A stretch of DNA of 33,121 nucleotides from Atopobium sp. (GTDB taxonomy: Bacteria; Actinomycetota; Coriobacteriia; Coriobacteriales; Atopobiaceae): contig JABZHR010000011.1 of NCBI GenBank assembly GCA_015258715.1, forward strand, positions 1 to 33,121, given 5' to 3'. This document shows, piece after piece, positions 22,448-31,082 of this stretch (positions within the stretch are counted from its first letter, which is position 1; each line of letters begins with the position of its first letter). The notes beneath the pieces are model-generated. The model did not search any database. It saw nothing but the letters and a program-made list of their open reading frames with translations, and had not been told where the DNA came from. A program made the position numbers and the translations under genes.

Positions 22448-25078
22448 ATGTTTGATAAATTCACTGACAGAGCGCGTAAAGTCATGAGCTTGGCTCAGGA
22501 CGAGGCTCGCGGTCTTGGCCAGATGTATGTTGGTACCGAGCACCTGCTACTTGCTCTTATCAAAGAGGGGGAGGGCATTGCTGCTCAGGCTCTGGCTAAG
22601 CTGGAGGTCTCGTACGACGAGGCCCTGGCAACCGTAAAAGAGCTCACCACGGGCGCAGGAGACCCTATTCCTGGCGGCCACATTCCGTTTACTCCTCGCG
22701 CAAAGCGCGTGCTTGAGGACGCGTACAGAGAAACCATGACCCATGGTCAAAGCTATATTGCAACAGAGCACCTGCTCTTGGGTATTGTGTCCGAGGGTAA
22801 TGGTCGCGCTATGGATGCCCTGCGTACCATGGGTGTCTCCGGCGACGCGGTAAGAAACGCTGTTGATGAGCTGGTTGCCCAGACTCCAGAAGATGCATCT
22901 GCTGGTCCTCGTATGGCAGAACCTCGCATTGAGGGTGGCATCTTTGGCATGCCTGTTGGCGCTGGTCAGATGCGTCCTAACGCAAACGACGATGCTTCCA
23001 TGCTGGAGCAGTTTGGTCGCAACCTTACCAAGCTTGCCGCAGATAAAAAGCTTGACCCCGTCATCGGTCGTGATCGCGAGATCGAGCGTGTCATGCAAGT
23101 TCTTGCCCGTCGCCAGAAGAACAACCCACTTATCCTGGGAGATCCCGGCGTTGGCAAGACTGCCATTGTTGAGGGCTTGGCTCAGCTTATTGCATCTGGC
23201 AACGTTCCTGACATTCTGCGCGGAAAGCAGGTTTGGACGCTTGACCTGGCAAGTCTGGTAGCTGGTTCTAAGTATCGCGGTGAGTTTGAGGACCGCATGA
23301 AGAAGGTTGTTGCTGAGCTGGAGAAATCCAAGAATGACATCCTCTTCATCGACGAGATTCACACCGTCATTGGCGCTGGCTCCGCAGAGGGTTCCATCGA
23401 TGCTGCGTCCATCTTGAAGCCACCGCTGTCTCGTGGAGAAATCCAGGTCATCGGTGCAACTACGGCAGAAGAGTACCGTAAACATGTCGAGAAGGACGCT
23501 GCATTTGAGAGGCGTTTCCAGCCAGTCAACATCGGCGAGCCAAACACCGACGACACCATTTCTATCATCCACGGTCTTCAGGACCGCTACGAGAAGCACC
23601 ACCACGTCCACTACACCGAGGCTGCTATCAAGGCTGCTGTTGCGCTTTCAAGCCGCTACATCCAGGACCGTTTCTTGCCAGACAAGGCAATTGACGTCCT
23701 TGATGAGGCTGGCGCTCGCGCACGTATCCACAAGATGAGCCTTCCACCAGAGATTGCCCAGGTAGACGCAGATCTTCTCCGCGTTCGTACCCAGAAGTCC
23801 GAGGCAGCAAGCGCTCAGGAGTTTGAACAAGCAGCTCGTCTGCGTGACCAGGAGAAATCCCTGGTAGCAGAGAGGGACCGCTTGGAGACTGAGTGGCGTG
23901 AGCAGCTAGACAAAAATATCGTCACCGTTGATGAGGATGACATTGCAAAGGTTGTCTCTGGCATCACCGGTGTTCCTGTTTCTAACCTCACCGAGACCGA
24001 GGCTTCAAGACTGCTTCGTACAGAAGACATCCTTCACCAGCGCGTTGTTGGTCAGGACGAGGCTGTTGTTAAGGTTGCAAAGGCAATCCGCAGAAGCCGC
24101 AGTCCTCTCAAAGACCCTAAGCGTCCTGGCGGCTCCTTCATCTTCCTTGGCCCTTCCGGCGTAGGTAAAACTGAGCTTGCAAAAGCCCTGGCAGAGTTCC
24201 TGTTTGGCTCCGAAGACGCCTTGCTTTCTTACGACATGTCCGAGTACATGGAGCGTCACACCGTAGCTAAGCTGGTTGGTGCGCCTCCAGGATATGTGGG
24301 CTACGATGAGGGCGGCGAGCTCACCAAGGCTGTTCGCCGTCGCCCATACTCTGTCCTGCTCTTTGATGAGATTGAGAAGGCACATCCAGACGTTTTCAAT
24401 ATCTTGCTACAGATTCTGGACGAGGGCCGCTTGACTGACGGTCAAGGCCGTCACGTGGACTTCTCCAATACGGTCGTCATCATGACATCCAACATTGGTG
24501 CTCGTGAGATTGCCCGTACCAATACTATGGGCTTCTCGTCAGAAGGCTCTAAGGGACTCTCCGACAAAGAGATTACCAGCCGTGTTATGTCCGAGCTCAA
24601 GCGTGGATTCCGCCCAGAGTTCTTGAACCGTGTGGACGAGATTGTTGTCTTCAAGTCGCTCTCTACCGAGCAGCTTCGTGGCATCGTTGACCTCATGGTT
24701 CTTGAGCTGCGCGATCGCCTGATTGCCAACGGCATGTCCATTGAGCTCACCGAGGCCGCAAAGGACCTGATTGCCAAAGACGGAACCGACCCTGTCTACG
24801 GTGCTCGTCCGCTGCGCCGCACCATTCAGTCGATGATTGAAGACCCACTGTCTGAGGAGCTTCTCTCTGGTCAGTGGACCGCAGGCGACATTGTTGCTGT
24901 TGATGTTGACGCTGAGGGTAAGAAACTTGTGTTCACCAAGACCACAGGCGTCATCCCTGAGCCTCGCAAGAAAGAGACAATGGCGCAGCTTGACCAGATG
25001 GATGTCAGCATGGGACTATCCTCGCTGCCACAGGGTAGAGCAGGCGGTTCGTCCGACCTGATGTCTTCCGCTGAGTAA
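22448..25078 (+). CDS. clpC: ATP-dependent Clp protease ATP-binding subunit ClpC
   Basis: 876 residues from ATG 22448. An N-terminal double Clp-N domain opens MFDKFTDRARKVMSLAQDEA. The first AAA+ module has GDPGVGKT near residue 234. The UVR-like middle segment (EFEQAARLRDQEKSL, ~457) marks ClpC rather than ClpA or ClpB. The second module has GPSGVGKTELAKAL near 569. It unfolds substrates for ClpP. The frame is open from 22241, but the first 69 codons are not conserved and GAGAGG precedes ATG 22448. No ctsR, mcsA or mcsB lies upstream and no CIRCE element is visible, so stress regulation differs from that in Bacillus. Confidence 0.96.
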   Translation: MFDKFTDRARKVMSLAQDEARGLGQMYVGTEHLLLALIKEGEGIAAQALAKLEVSYDEALATVKELTTGAGDPIPGGHIPFTPRAKRVLEDAYRETMTHGQSYIATEHLLLGIVSEGNGRAMDALRTMGVSGDAVRNAVDELVAQTPEDASAGPRMAEPRIEGGIFGMPVGAGQMRPNANDDASMLEQFGRNLTKLAADKKLDPVIGRDREIERVMQVLARRQKNNPLILGDPGVGKTAIVEGLAQLIASGNVPDILRGKQVWTLDLASLVAGSKYRGEFEDRMKKVVAELEKSKNDILFIDEIHTVIGAGSAEGSIDAASILKPPLSRGEIQVIGATTAEEYRKHVEKDAAFERRFQPVNIGEPNTDDTISIIHGLQDRYEKHHHVHYTEAAIKAAVALSSRYIQDRFLPDKAIDVLDEAGARARIHKMSLPPEIAQVDADLLRVRTQKSEAASAQEFEQAARLRDQEKSLVAERDRLETEWREQLDKNIVTVDEDDIAKVVSGITGVPVSNLTETEASRLLRTEDILHQRVVGQDEAVVKVAKAIRRSRSPLKDPKRPGGSFIFLGPSGVGKTELAKALAEFLFGSEDALLSYDMSEYMERHTVAKLVGAPPGYVGYDEGGELTKAVRRRPYSVLLFDEIEKAHPDVFNILLQILDEGRLTDGQGRHVDFSNTVVIMTSNIGAREIARTNTMGFSSEGSKGLSDKEITSRVMSELKRGFRPEFLNRVDEIVVFKSLSTEQLRGIVDLMVLELRDRLIANGMSIELTEAAKDLIAKDGTDPVYGARPLRRTIQSMIEDPLSEELLSGQWTAGDIVAVDVDAEGKKLVFTKTTGVIPEPRKKETMAQLDQMDVSMGLSSLPQGRAGGSSDLMSSAE

Positions 25079-25086
25079 GACACTCC

Positions 25087-25113
25087 GACCCGAGGTTCTG
25101 CCTCGGGTCTTTT
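25087..25113 (+). terminator. Rho-independent terminator after clpC
   Basis: GACCCGAGG (25087-25095) pairs with CCTCGGGTC (25101-25109), with a 5-nt loop and TTTT following. Confidence 0.9.
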
Positions 25114-25143
25114 CGTATCGCAGCTAAAATGCGGAGTTCTCTT

Positions 25144-25155
25144 GTCGAGAAACCC
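25144..25155 (+). repeat. Variant of the GGCGAGAAACCC motif before disA
   Basis: GTCGAGAAACCC differs at one base and is followed by GGCGAGCAG, resembling the extensions seen at 177 and 13310. Confidence 0.55.
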
Positions 25156-25339
25156 GGCGAGCAGACCGCCCAGCGCCCGTTGAGCAGACCGCGAGGCACC
25201 CAGGCACCCGTCTTCTCCAAACCGTCACTACACGCGCCGGCAACAAAACCGTATACTTGAAATGTTGAAACAAATTGAACTATAAACGTACCAGAATGCA
25301 AAACGCAGCCTGTAAGCTGCAAGTAATTGAGGGAGAGCC

Positions 25340-26419
25340 ATGGAGCCAACGCAACTTGATCCAAGCGCAACAGAAAACGAGGACCGCATTGCCACAGCTC
25401 TGAAGATGACTGCTCCTGGTACGGCGCTCCGCGTTGCACTGGATATGATTATCGCTGGTCGTCTTGGTGCCCTCATTTGTGTGGGAGATACAGAAAACGT
25501 CCTTGCTGTGGGCGGAGATGGTTTCAAACTTGATGTTTCCTTCACGGCAAACCGACTGTTTGAGCTCTGCAAAATGGATGGCGCCGTAGTGGTGGATAAA
25601 GACCTCACCAGAATTCTGCGCGCCAACTCCCACCTTAATCCTGATGCAACGCTTCCAACTGCAGAAACAGGTACTCGTCACCGTACTGCTGCTCGCATGA
25701 GCTTGCTCACCAGGGCAATTGTGATCGCTGTGTCTTCTCGCCGTTCGTTGATTACGGTTTACGTTGACGGTCATGTTATTCCGCTGAAGTCGGTACCAGC
25801 CATTATGTCTACCGTCAACCAGCTTTCGGTTGCTATGCAAAATACGCGCCAGCAGCTTGATCGCGCGCTTCTGCGCCTGACTGCGCTCGAGCTTGATAAC
25901 TACGTTACCTTAGGCGATGTAGCAGGTATTTTCTACCTGTTTGAGGTTCTTTTGAGCGCCGCCGATCAGCTTGACTCCTGCCTTTTGGAGCTGGGTAGCG
26001 AGGGTAAAACCACTGCTATGCAGCGCGAGGAATATTTGGGCGGCATCGACGAGGCCTATAACCTGATGATTCGCGACTACGCCGTAGATTCTTCCGCTGA
26101 AGAGGCGCGCGCCATTCGCCGCCGCTTCCACGAGACAGCCAATACCGAGCTACGCTCCGCAGAAAGTGTTGGCCAGATTCTTGGTTACTCCGATGGCCGC
26201 GGAGAAGATGCGTCCATGGAGCCTCTGGGCCTGCGCACACTTTCCCGCGTTCACGTGGTCAACGATGAGATTGCGGCCAGAATTGTTGACGCCTACGACA
26301 ACCTGCAGCAGCTACTTCACGTTGCAGAAAACGATACATCAAGCCTCAAATCTCTGGGTGTCGAGAACCCCGGTGCACTTGCTAACAGTCTCCGCAGAAT
26401 GTGGGGTAAGTCAGAATAA
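25340..26419 (+). CDS. disA: DNA integrity scanning diadenylate cyclase DisA
   Basis: 359 residues. The N-terminal DAC domain makes cyclic di-AMP from two ATP: KMDGAVVVDKD holds the DGA motif and GTRHRTAARMS the RHR motif. A helical linker (~150-290) and a C-terminal HhH-type DNA-binding region follow; the last ~70 residues include NDEIAARIVDAYDNLQQLL. In Bacillus DisA scans DNA for lesions. ATG 25340 follows GGGAGA. Its stop overlaps the ispD start. RadA, its usual upstream neighbour, is absent here. Confidence 0.95.
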   Translation: MEPTQLDPSATENEDRIATALKMTAPGTALRVALDMIIAGRLGALICVGDTENVLAVGGDGFKLDVSFTANRLFELCKMDGAVVVDKDLTRILRANSHLNPDATLPTAETGTRHRTAARMSLLTRAIVIAVSSRRSLITVYVDGHVIPLKSVPAIMSTVNQLSVAMQNTRQQLDRALLRLTALELDNYVTLGDVAGIFYLFEVLLSAADQLDSCLLELGSEGKTTAMQREEYLGGIDEAYNLMIRDYAVDSSAEEARAIRRRFHETANTELRSAESVGQILGYSDGRGEDASMEPLGLRTLSRVHVVNDEIAARIVDAYDNLQQLLHVAENDTSSLKSLGVENPGALANSLRRMWGKSE

Positions 26420-27222
26420 TGGCTGCAAGCAGCACCTGTGCAAAGGTCGTGTCAAAGCCACGTCCTTCTCGCCTCACAACACATGGAGCAAAAGCCGATA
26501 CCGTTGCCGTCATTGTGGCTGGCGGTATTGGCGAGCGCTTTGGATATCCCGACGGCAAGCAGTTTATTTCTGTCTGCGGTCTTCCGCTGATGAGCTGGTC
26601 AATCCTTGCGTTTGATCATGCGCCAAGCGTGGCTCACATTGTGATTGCTTGCTCTGACGAGAAACGCGCTGCAGTTCAAGAGGGTGTTGTGGGCAAGCTT
26701 GTACTCCACAAGCCTGTTCACTTTGCAACGTCTGGTGCTACCAGGCAGGAATCGGTTTACAACGCGCTCCAGGTAGTGCCTGCTGGATATGGTTTTGTTT
26801 CTGTTCATGATGCGGTTCGTCCGCTCATTGAGGTAGAGACTATTGAGCAGGTCATTGGTACAGTTCGCAAGTCGTCTAAGATTGCGGGAGCAATTTTGGC
26901 TCACCGCGCAACTGATACGCTGAAGCGCGTAGATGGTGCAACCATTGTAGATACGCCTGACCGCTCAACGTTCTGGGCTGCTCAGACCCCTCAGGTGTTC
27001 AAGACACGCACGCTTCTTGAAGCCCACGAGGTAGCTCGTCAGGAAGGCTACCAGGGAACCGATGACTCGTCGTTAGTTGAGCGACTTGGTCTTACGGTGC
27101 TGTGCGTTGAGTCACAACGAGAAAACGTGAAGGTCACGTACCCGTCTGACCTTGCAATTGTTGAGGCTACGCTCAGCCGTCGCCTGGTAGAAGGCGCAAC
27201 CGGAAGTGGGGCTGTAGAGTGA
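26419..27222 (+). CDS. ispD: 2-C-methyl-D-erythritol 4-phosphate cytidylyltransferase
   Basis: 267 residues. It transfers CMP from CTP to MEP in the non-mevalonate isoprenoid pathway. The CTP loop VAVIVAGGIGERFGYPDGKQF begins near residue 30, VHDAVRPL follows (~residue 133), and DDSSLVERLG is near 216. The first ~28 residues are a non-conserved Ser/Lys/Arg-rich leader; a later start is possible but no better ribosome site was seen. The start overlaps the disA stop (TAATG), implying translational coupling. Confidence 0.93.
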   Translation: MAASSTCAKVVSKPRPSRLTTHGAKADTVAVIVAGGIGERFGYPDGKQFISVCGLPLMSWSILAFDHAPSVAHIVIACSDEKRAAVQEGVVGKLVLHKPVHFATSGATRQESVYNALQVVPAGYGFVSVHDAVRPLIEVETIEQVIGTVRKSSKIAGAILAHRATDTLKRVDGATIVDTPDRSTFWAAQTPQVFKTRTLLEAHEVARQEGYQGTDDSSLVERLGLTVLCVESQRENVKVTYPSDLAIVEATLSRRLVEGATGSGAVE

Positions 27223-27713
27223 GCATGCCAGAGCTTAAAATTGGCCACGGATACGATGTTCATCGCCTGGTAGAGGGCAGAGATCTTATTTTAGGTGGTA
27301 TCAAAATTGAGCACGCCAAAGGTCTTCTCGGCCACTCCGATGCTGATGTTTTGACTCATGCGCTTATGGACGCGCTGTTAGGAGCTATGCGCGCAGGCGA
27401 CATCGGCCAGCTTTTCCCTGATACAGACCCTGCTTATGAGGGTGCTGATTCTATGGTGCTCCTGTCCCATGTTATGCAGCTTGTTCGTAATGAGGGCTTT
27501 GAGCTTCTGGATTGTGATTGCACCGTTGCAGCTCAGGCGCCTAAGTTGCTTTCTCATCGCGATGCTATGAGAAACCGCATGGCGGAGGTCATGGGTGTTT
27601 CGCCAGATAAAGTTGGCGTAAAAGCAACCACTACCGAAGGCCTTGGCTTTGTGGGCACTCAAGAAGGCATTGCTGCCTGGGCAGTTGTACTGCTGGGACG
27701 TAGCGCGCAATAA
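27219..27713 (+). CDS. ispF: 2-C-methyl-D-erythritol 2,4-cyclodiphosphate synthase
   Basis: 164 residues. It forms the cyclic diphosphate in the same isoprenoid pathway as IspD. The metal ligands appear in GHGYDVHRL and GHSDADVLTHALMDALLG; ATTTEGLGFVGTQEGIAA is the C-terminal signature. GTG 27219 overlaps the ispD stop by four bases (GTGA); ATG 27225 is an alternative start. The gene ends one base before the stop of the opposing ABC transporter gene. Confidence 0.95.
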   Translation: MSMPELKIGHGYDVHRLVEGRDLILGGIKIEHAKGLLGHSDADVLTHALMDALLGAMRAGDIGQLFPDTDPAYEGADSMVLLSHVMQLVRNEGFELLDCDCTVAAQAPKLLSHRDAMRNRMAEVMGVSPDKVGVKATTTEGLGFVGTQEGIAAWAVVLLGRSAQ

Positions 27714-27714
27714 A

Positions 27715-29355
27715 TTACAGCTCTACGATATGATCGGCTGCCTCCACCACTTTAGGGTCATGAGATATGAGAAGTATTATGTGGTCCTGCTTGACCTTCT
27801 TGAGAAGATTAAGAAGGACATCAACACTGTTTTGATCTAATGCTGAGGTTGGCTCGTCAAGCAACATAACACTTGGGTTCATAAGCATCATGCGGATAAT
27901 TGCAATCTTTTGTTTTTCTCCACCAGAGATAGCAGAGCTTCTTTCACCCAGGCGAACGTCAAGATTTTGATCGTCTCCAAGCAGCAATTTTTCCAGATTG
28001 AACAGCTTGATATAGCTGATTATCTCTTCATCTGTTGGTTGGTTTTTGCAGAGTAAGGTCAGATTATTTCTTACTGTATCGTCAACAATGCTTGGCTCTT
28101 GTTCGGTAAATCCAAGAGTATTTTTTCGGAGTTCATACTGATTAATTTGAGTGAGCAAATCCTCATTAATAGCAATAGTGCCTGATAGGTGAGAAGACCA
28201 CTCTCCGTTAATGAGTTTCAGGAATGTAGATTTGCCTGTTCCGTTTCCACCGGTAATGGCGTATATATTTCCTTTTGCAAAACTACAAGACAAGTTGTTC
28301 ATCAGTACTTTATTTGTATGCGGATAAGAGAAAGATACATTTGTGCAGGTAATTTGATTGACGTTCTCTGATGGAATGATGTTACCAACGGATTCTTGAG
28401 GTAAATCTAGAATCTGCTCAATTCGATTAAGACTTACCGTAATGCTCTGATAAGCCATGCCAAATTCCATAAGAAGCGTAATAGAGCCCAAAAGCGATAC
28501 AAAATAGCTTGAAATGGTTGCAATATAGCCAGGCTGCAGTGCTCCAAGAAAAATTTGATATGCACAGGTAATAAAGACAATAGCTTGGAATACAGCAATT
28601 ACAGCATTGTTTAATTCTTGTACGCCAAACTCAAGCTTGTACTGCTCATGAATGGCACTACGAAGTTTTTGATTGACGGCATAGTGCTGATTAAAGAAAC
28701 GCTCAAAGAGAGAATGACGCCTGATAAAATCTACGTCTGTGAATTGGGAGAGCTCAATAGATCCATATTGTGATCTCAGTTCTTTGGATTCTTTGTATCT
28801 TTTATAGGCCGCATCTTGGATTTGCTTATAGATAATAAAACTCACCAACAACAGAACAGCCGTTACAAGAGCGGTTAATGGGTTCAAATATAAAATAATC
28901 GCAAGCGTGCCTAAGACGGAGACCGTAGTTGTTGCAAAGCCCACGCATTGTGTAAGTATAAAAATCGAAACGTCATTAGAATCGTTATTTACTGTCTGAC
29001 GGTAATGTCCAGAATCATATGACGAGAAAAACGATGAATCTGCATGTTGAATCTTGTCAATCAGCTGTCGCTCAATAGTAAACGAAGAATCAATTTGTAA
29101 CTGACAATAGCGTGTTTTAGCAAGATAGGAACAGCCGGCAATAAGGATTCCTAGTGCGGCAACTACAGCGCAATAGAAAAGTATTTCGTTCCAAGTTGTT
29201 CCTGCAATAAATAGATTAATCACAAATCCAACAAGAAGCGGTTGAATAACAGTAAGCGCTGTGACAAAAAATGCCAGAAAGAGAAAAATCGCAAGACTGC
29301 CTTTATCCAGAATGGTAGATATACAGTAGCGGATAATGTTAAAAAACTTACTCAT
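27715..29355 (-). CDS. ABC transporter half-transporter, membrane domain fused to ATPase
   Basis: 546 residues from ATG 29355 (AGAAGG upstream; GTG 29364 is also in frame). Residues ~1-310 form a six-helix ABC exporter membrane domain. The ATPase has Walker A GGNGTGKST, signature ISGGEKQK, Walker B VMLLDEPTSALD and the switch histidine in LISHD. It would act as a homodimer or with a partner not present here. Cargo is unknown; lipid, peptide or drug export are all possible. The gene is visibly more AT-rich than its neighbours, with different codon use, sits opposite in strand to the housekeeping genes around it, and shares no terminator with ispF. These are signs of acquisition. Confidence 0.9.
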   Translation of the reverse strand: MSKFFNIIRYCISTILDKGSLAIFLFLAFFVTALTVIQPLLVGFVINLFIAGTTWNEILFYCAVVAALGILIAGCSYLAKTRYCQLQIDSSFTIERQLIDKIQHADSSFFSSYDSGHYRQTVNNDSNDVSIFILTQCVGFATTTVSVLGTLAIILYLNPLTALVTAVLLLVSFIIYKQIQDAAYKRYKESKELRSQYGSIELSQFTDVDFIRRHSLFERFFNQHYAVNQKLRSAIHEQYKLEFGVQELNNAVIAVFQAIVFITCAYQIFLGALQPGYIATISSYFVSLLGSITLLMEFGMAYQSITVSLNRIEQILDLPQESVGNIIPSENVNQITCTNVSFSYPHTNKVLMNNLSCSFAKGNIYAITGGNGTGKSTFLKLINGEWSSHLSGTIAINEDLLTQINQYELRKNTLGFTEQEPSIVDDTVRNNLTLLCKNQPTDEEIISYIKLFNLEKLLLGDDQNLDVRLGERSSAISGGEKQKIAIIRMMLMNPSVMLLDEPTSALDQNSVDVLLNLLKKVKQDHIILLISHDPKVVEAADHIVEL

Positions 29356-29427
29356 TCGAATCACCTTCTGAAGTTGTTAAGAGCAAGATTTTTTTTGTCT
29401 TCTAGTTCTTTGCAGTTTTGATTCAAA

Positions 29428-29456
29428 TATAAATTCTTAAAATTTTTATTCGTCAA
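29428..29456 (-). promoter_or_regulatory. Promoter of the ABC transporter gene
   Basis: On the minus strand TTGACG (29456-29451) and TTTATA (29433-29428) are separated by 17 bp, with an AT-rich spacer. The leader to ATG 29355 is ~65 nt. Confidence 0.5.
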
Positions 29457-29536
29457 GTTTAATAAAACAAAAAAACAATCCAGCACTAATCCGTGAACGG
29501 TAACAAAATTGAATCTTGATTAGTAAGGTATGGAAC

Positions 29537-29565
29537 TTAAAGGTTTTCCACAAACCGTTTATACT
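29537..29565 (+). promoter_or_regulatory. Candidate cysS promoter
   Basis: TTAAAG (29537-29542) and TATACT (29560-29565) are 17 bp apart, ~33 nt before ATG 29599. This would give cysS its own start after the ABC gene. No T-box leader is evident. Confidence 0.5.
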
Positions 29566-29598
29566 TACACCAATACACAATGGTTGCGAGGAGTATGC

Positions 29599-31080
29599 AT
29601 GCTTGTCTATAACACTCAGACGCATAAAAAAGAAGAGTTCAAGCCAATCGACGAGGGCAAAATCCGCATGTACGTGTGCGGTCCTACGGTTTACGATCAG
29701 ATTCACATCGGAAACGCCCGTACCTTCCTCTCGTTTGACGTTATTCGCCGTTATCTGATGCACAAGGGTTATGAGGTCACCTTTGCTCAGAATCTGACCG
29801 ATGTTGACGACAAGATTATTCAGCGCGCCATTGAGCAGGGAAGGACTGCTCAAGAGGTTTCTGAAGAGTTTTCTCAGGCGTTTATCGAGCAGATGCATCG
29901 TTTCAATATTCTAGATCCGGATATTCGTCCGCGCGCGACGCATGAGATTGAAGCTATGCTCCAGATGATTCAATCTTTGATTGAACAGGGTCACGCTTAT
30001 GCGGTCCCCTCGGGCGACGTGTACTTCTCGGTTCGTTCTGACCACAACTATGGTGTTCTTTCTGGTCGCGATCTTGATCAGCTTCGCGCAGGTGAGCGCG
30101 TTGAGGTTAATGACGAGAAACGCGATCCATTTGACTTTGCACTCTGGAAGGCTGCAAAGCCTGGTGAGCCTAGCTGGCCAAGCCCTTGGGGAGAAGGTCG
30201 TCCGGGTTGGCACAGTGAGTGCTGCGCAATGATTCATCGCTACCTGGGTACTCCAATTGACATTCACGGTGGTGGCTCTGATCTGGTATTCCCTCATCAT
30301 GAGAACGAGATCGCGCAGGCATCTTGCGCCTGGCACGCTCCTCTCGCCAATTATTGGATGCACACCGGAATGCTTCGCGTTGACGGTGAGAAGATGTCCA
30401 AGTCGTTGGGCAACTTCTACACGCTCAAGGAAGTTTTGGACAAGTATCCTGCAGATGCAGTAAGACTTTTGATGCTTCAGACGCACTATCGCGCGCCACT
30501 TGATTTCTCGTTTGAGCGCCTTGAGGGAACCGTTGGCACGCTCGGGCGCATGAAGACCTGCGTTGCAAATCTCCGCTGGGCTTTCAAACAGTCTTCTGCT
30601 CAGCACGAACTTTCCGACGCTGATTGCATGCTCGCTGAGGCAATTAATACAGCTCAGAGCGAGTTTGATGCTCAGATGGATGACGATTTCAATACTGCAG
30701 GAGCACTTGCTGCTATCTTTGCGCTGGTAACTGCTGCAAATACGTATCTTGCAGAGGTTGGCCAGAACGTTGGTGCAAGTCCTGTTCTCCGCGCAGCAGA
30801 TATGTTGTGCGAGCTCACGGAAGCTTTGGGAATTGATTTGACTCAGGCAGCGTCTACCTCTGATTTACCAGAGGAGCTTGTGGCACTTGCTGCACAGGTC
30901 GCAGGCTATGAGGGCTCGTCAGCTGACGAGGCTGCAGAGGCTTTGCTTGCTGCTCGTCAGGAGGCTCGTTCACAGAAGAACTGGGCGGTTGCTGATCAAA
31001 TTAGAGATGGCATTGCTGAGCTTGGACTTTTGATTGAAGATACCGCCGCTGGCGCTCGACTTAAGCGTAAGGCAGACTAA
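29599..31080 (+). CDS. cysS: Cysteinyl-tRNA synthetase
   Basis: 493 residues. A class I synthetase with the HIGH-like HIGN in YDQIHIGNARTF and KMSKS in DGEKMSKSLGNF. Zinc ligands are expected in MYVCGPT, WHSECC and FPHHENE. The C-terminal DALR-type helical domain ends the protein. ATG 29599 follows GAGGAG; the frame is open from 29530 but that extension overlaps the promoter. The rlmB gene starts two nucleotides after its stop, the conserved cysS-rlmB arrangement of many Gram-positives. Confidence 0.97.
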   Translation: MLVYNTQTHKKEEFKPIDEGKIRMYVCGPTVYDQIHIGNARTFLSFDVIRRYLMHKGYEVTFAQNLTDVDDKIIQRAIEQGRTAQEVSEEFSQAFIEQMHRFNILDPDIRPRATHEIEAMLQMIQSLIEQGHAYAVPSGDVYFSVRSDHNYGVLSGRDLDQLRAGERVEVNDEKRDPFDFALWKAAKPGEPSWPSPWGEGRPGWHSECCAMIHRYLGTPIDIHGGGSDLVFPHHENEIAQASCAWHAPLANYWMHTGMLRVDGEKMSKSLGNFYTLKEVLDKYPADAVRLLMLQTHYRAPLDFSFERLEGTVGTLGRMKTCVANLRWAFKQSSAQHELSDADCMLAEAINTAQSEFDAQMDDDFNTAGALAAIFALVTAANTYLAEVGQNVGASPVLRAADMLCELTEALGIDLTQAASTSDLPEELVALAAQVAGYEGSSADEAAEALLAARQEARSQKNWAVADQIRDGIAELGLLIEDTAAGARLKRKAD

Positions 31081-31082
31081 CT

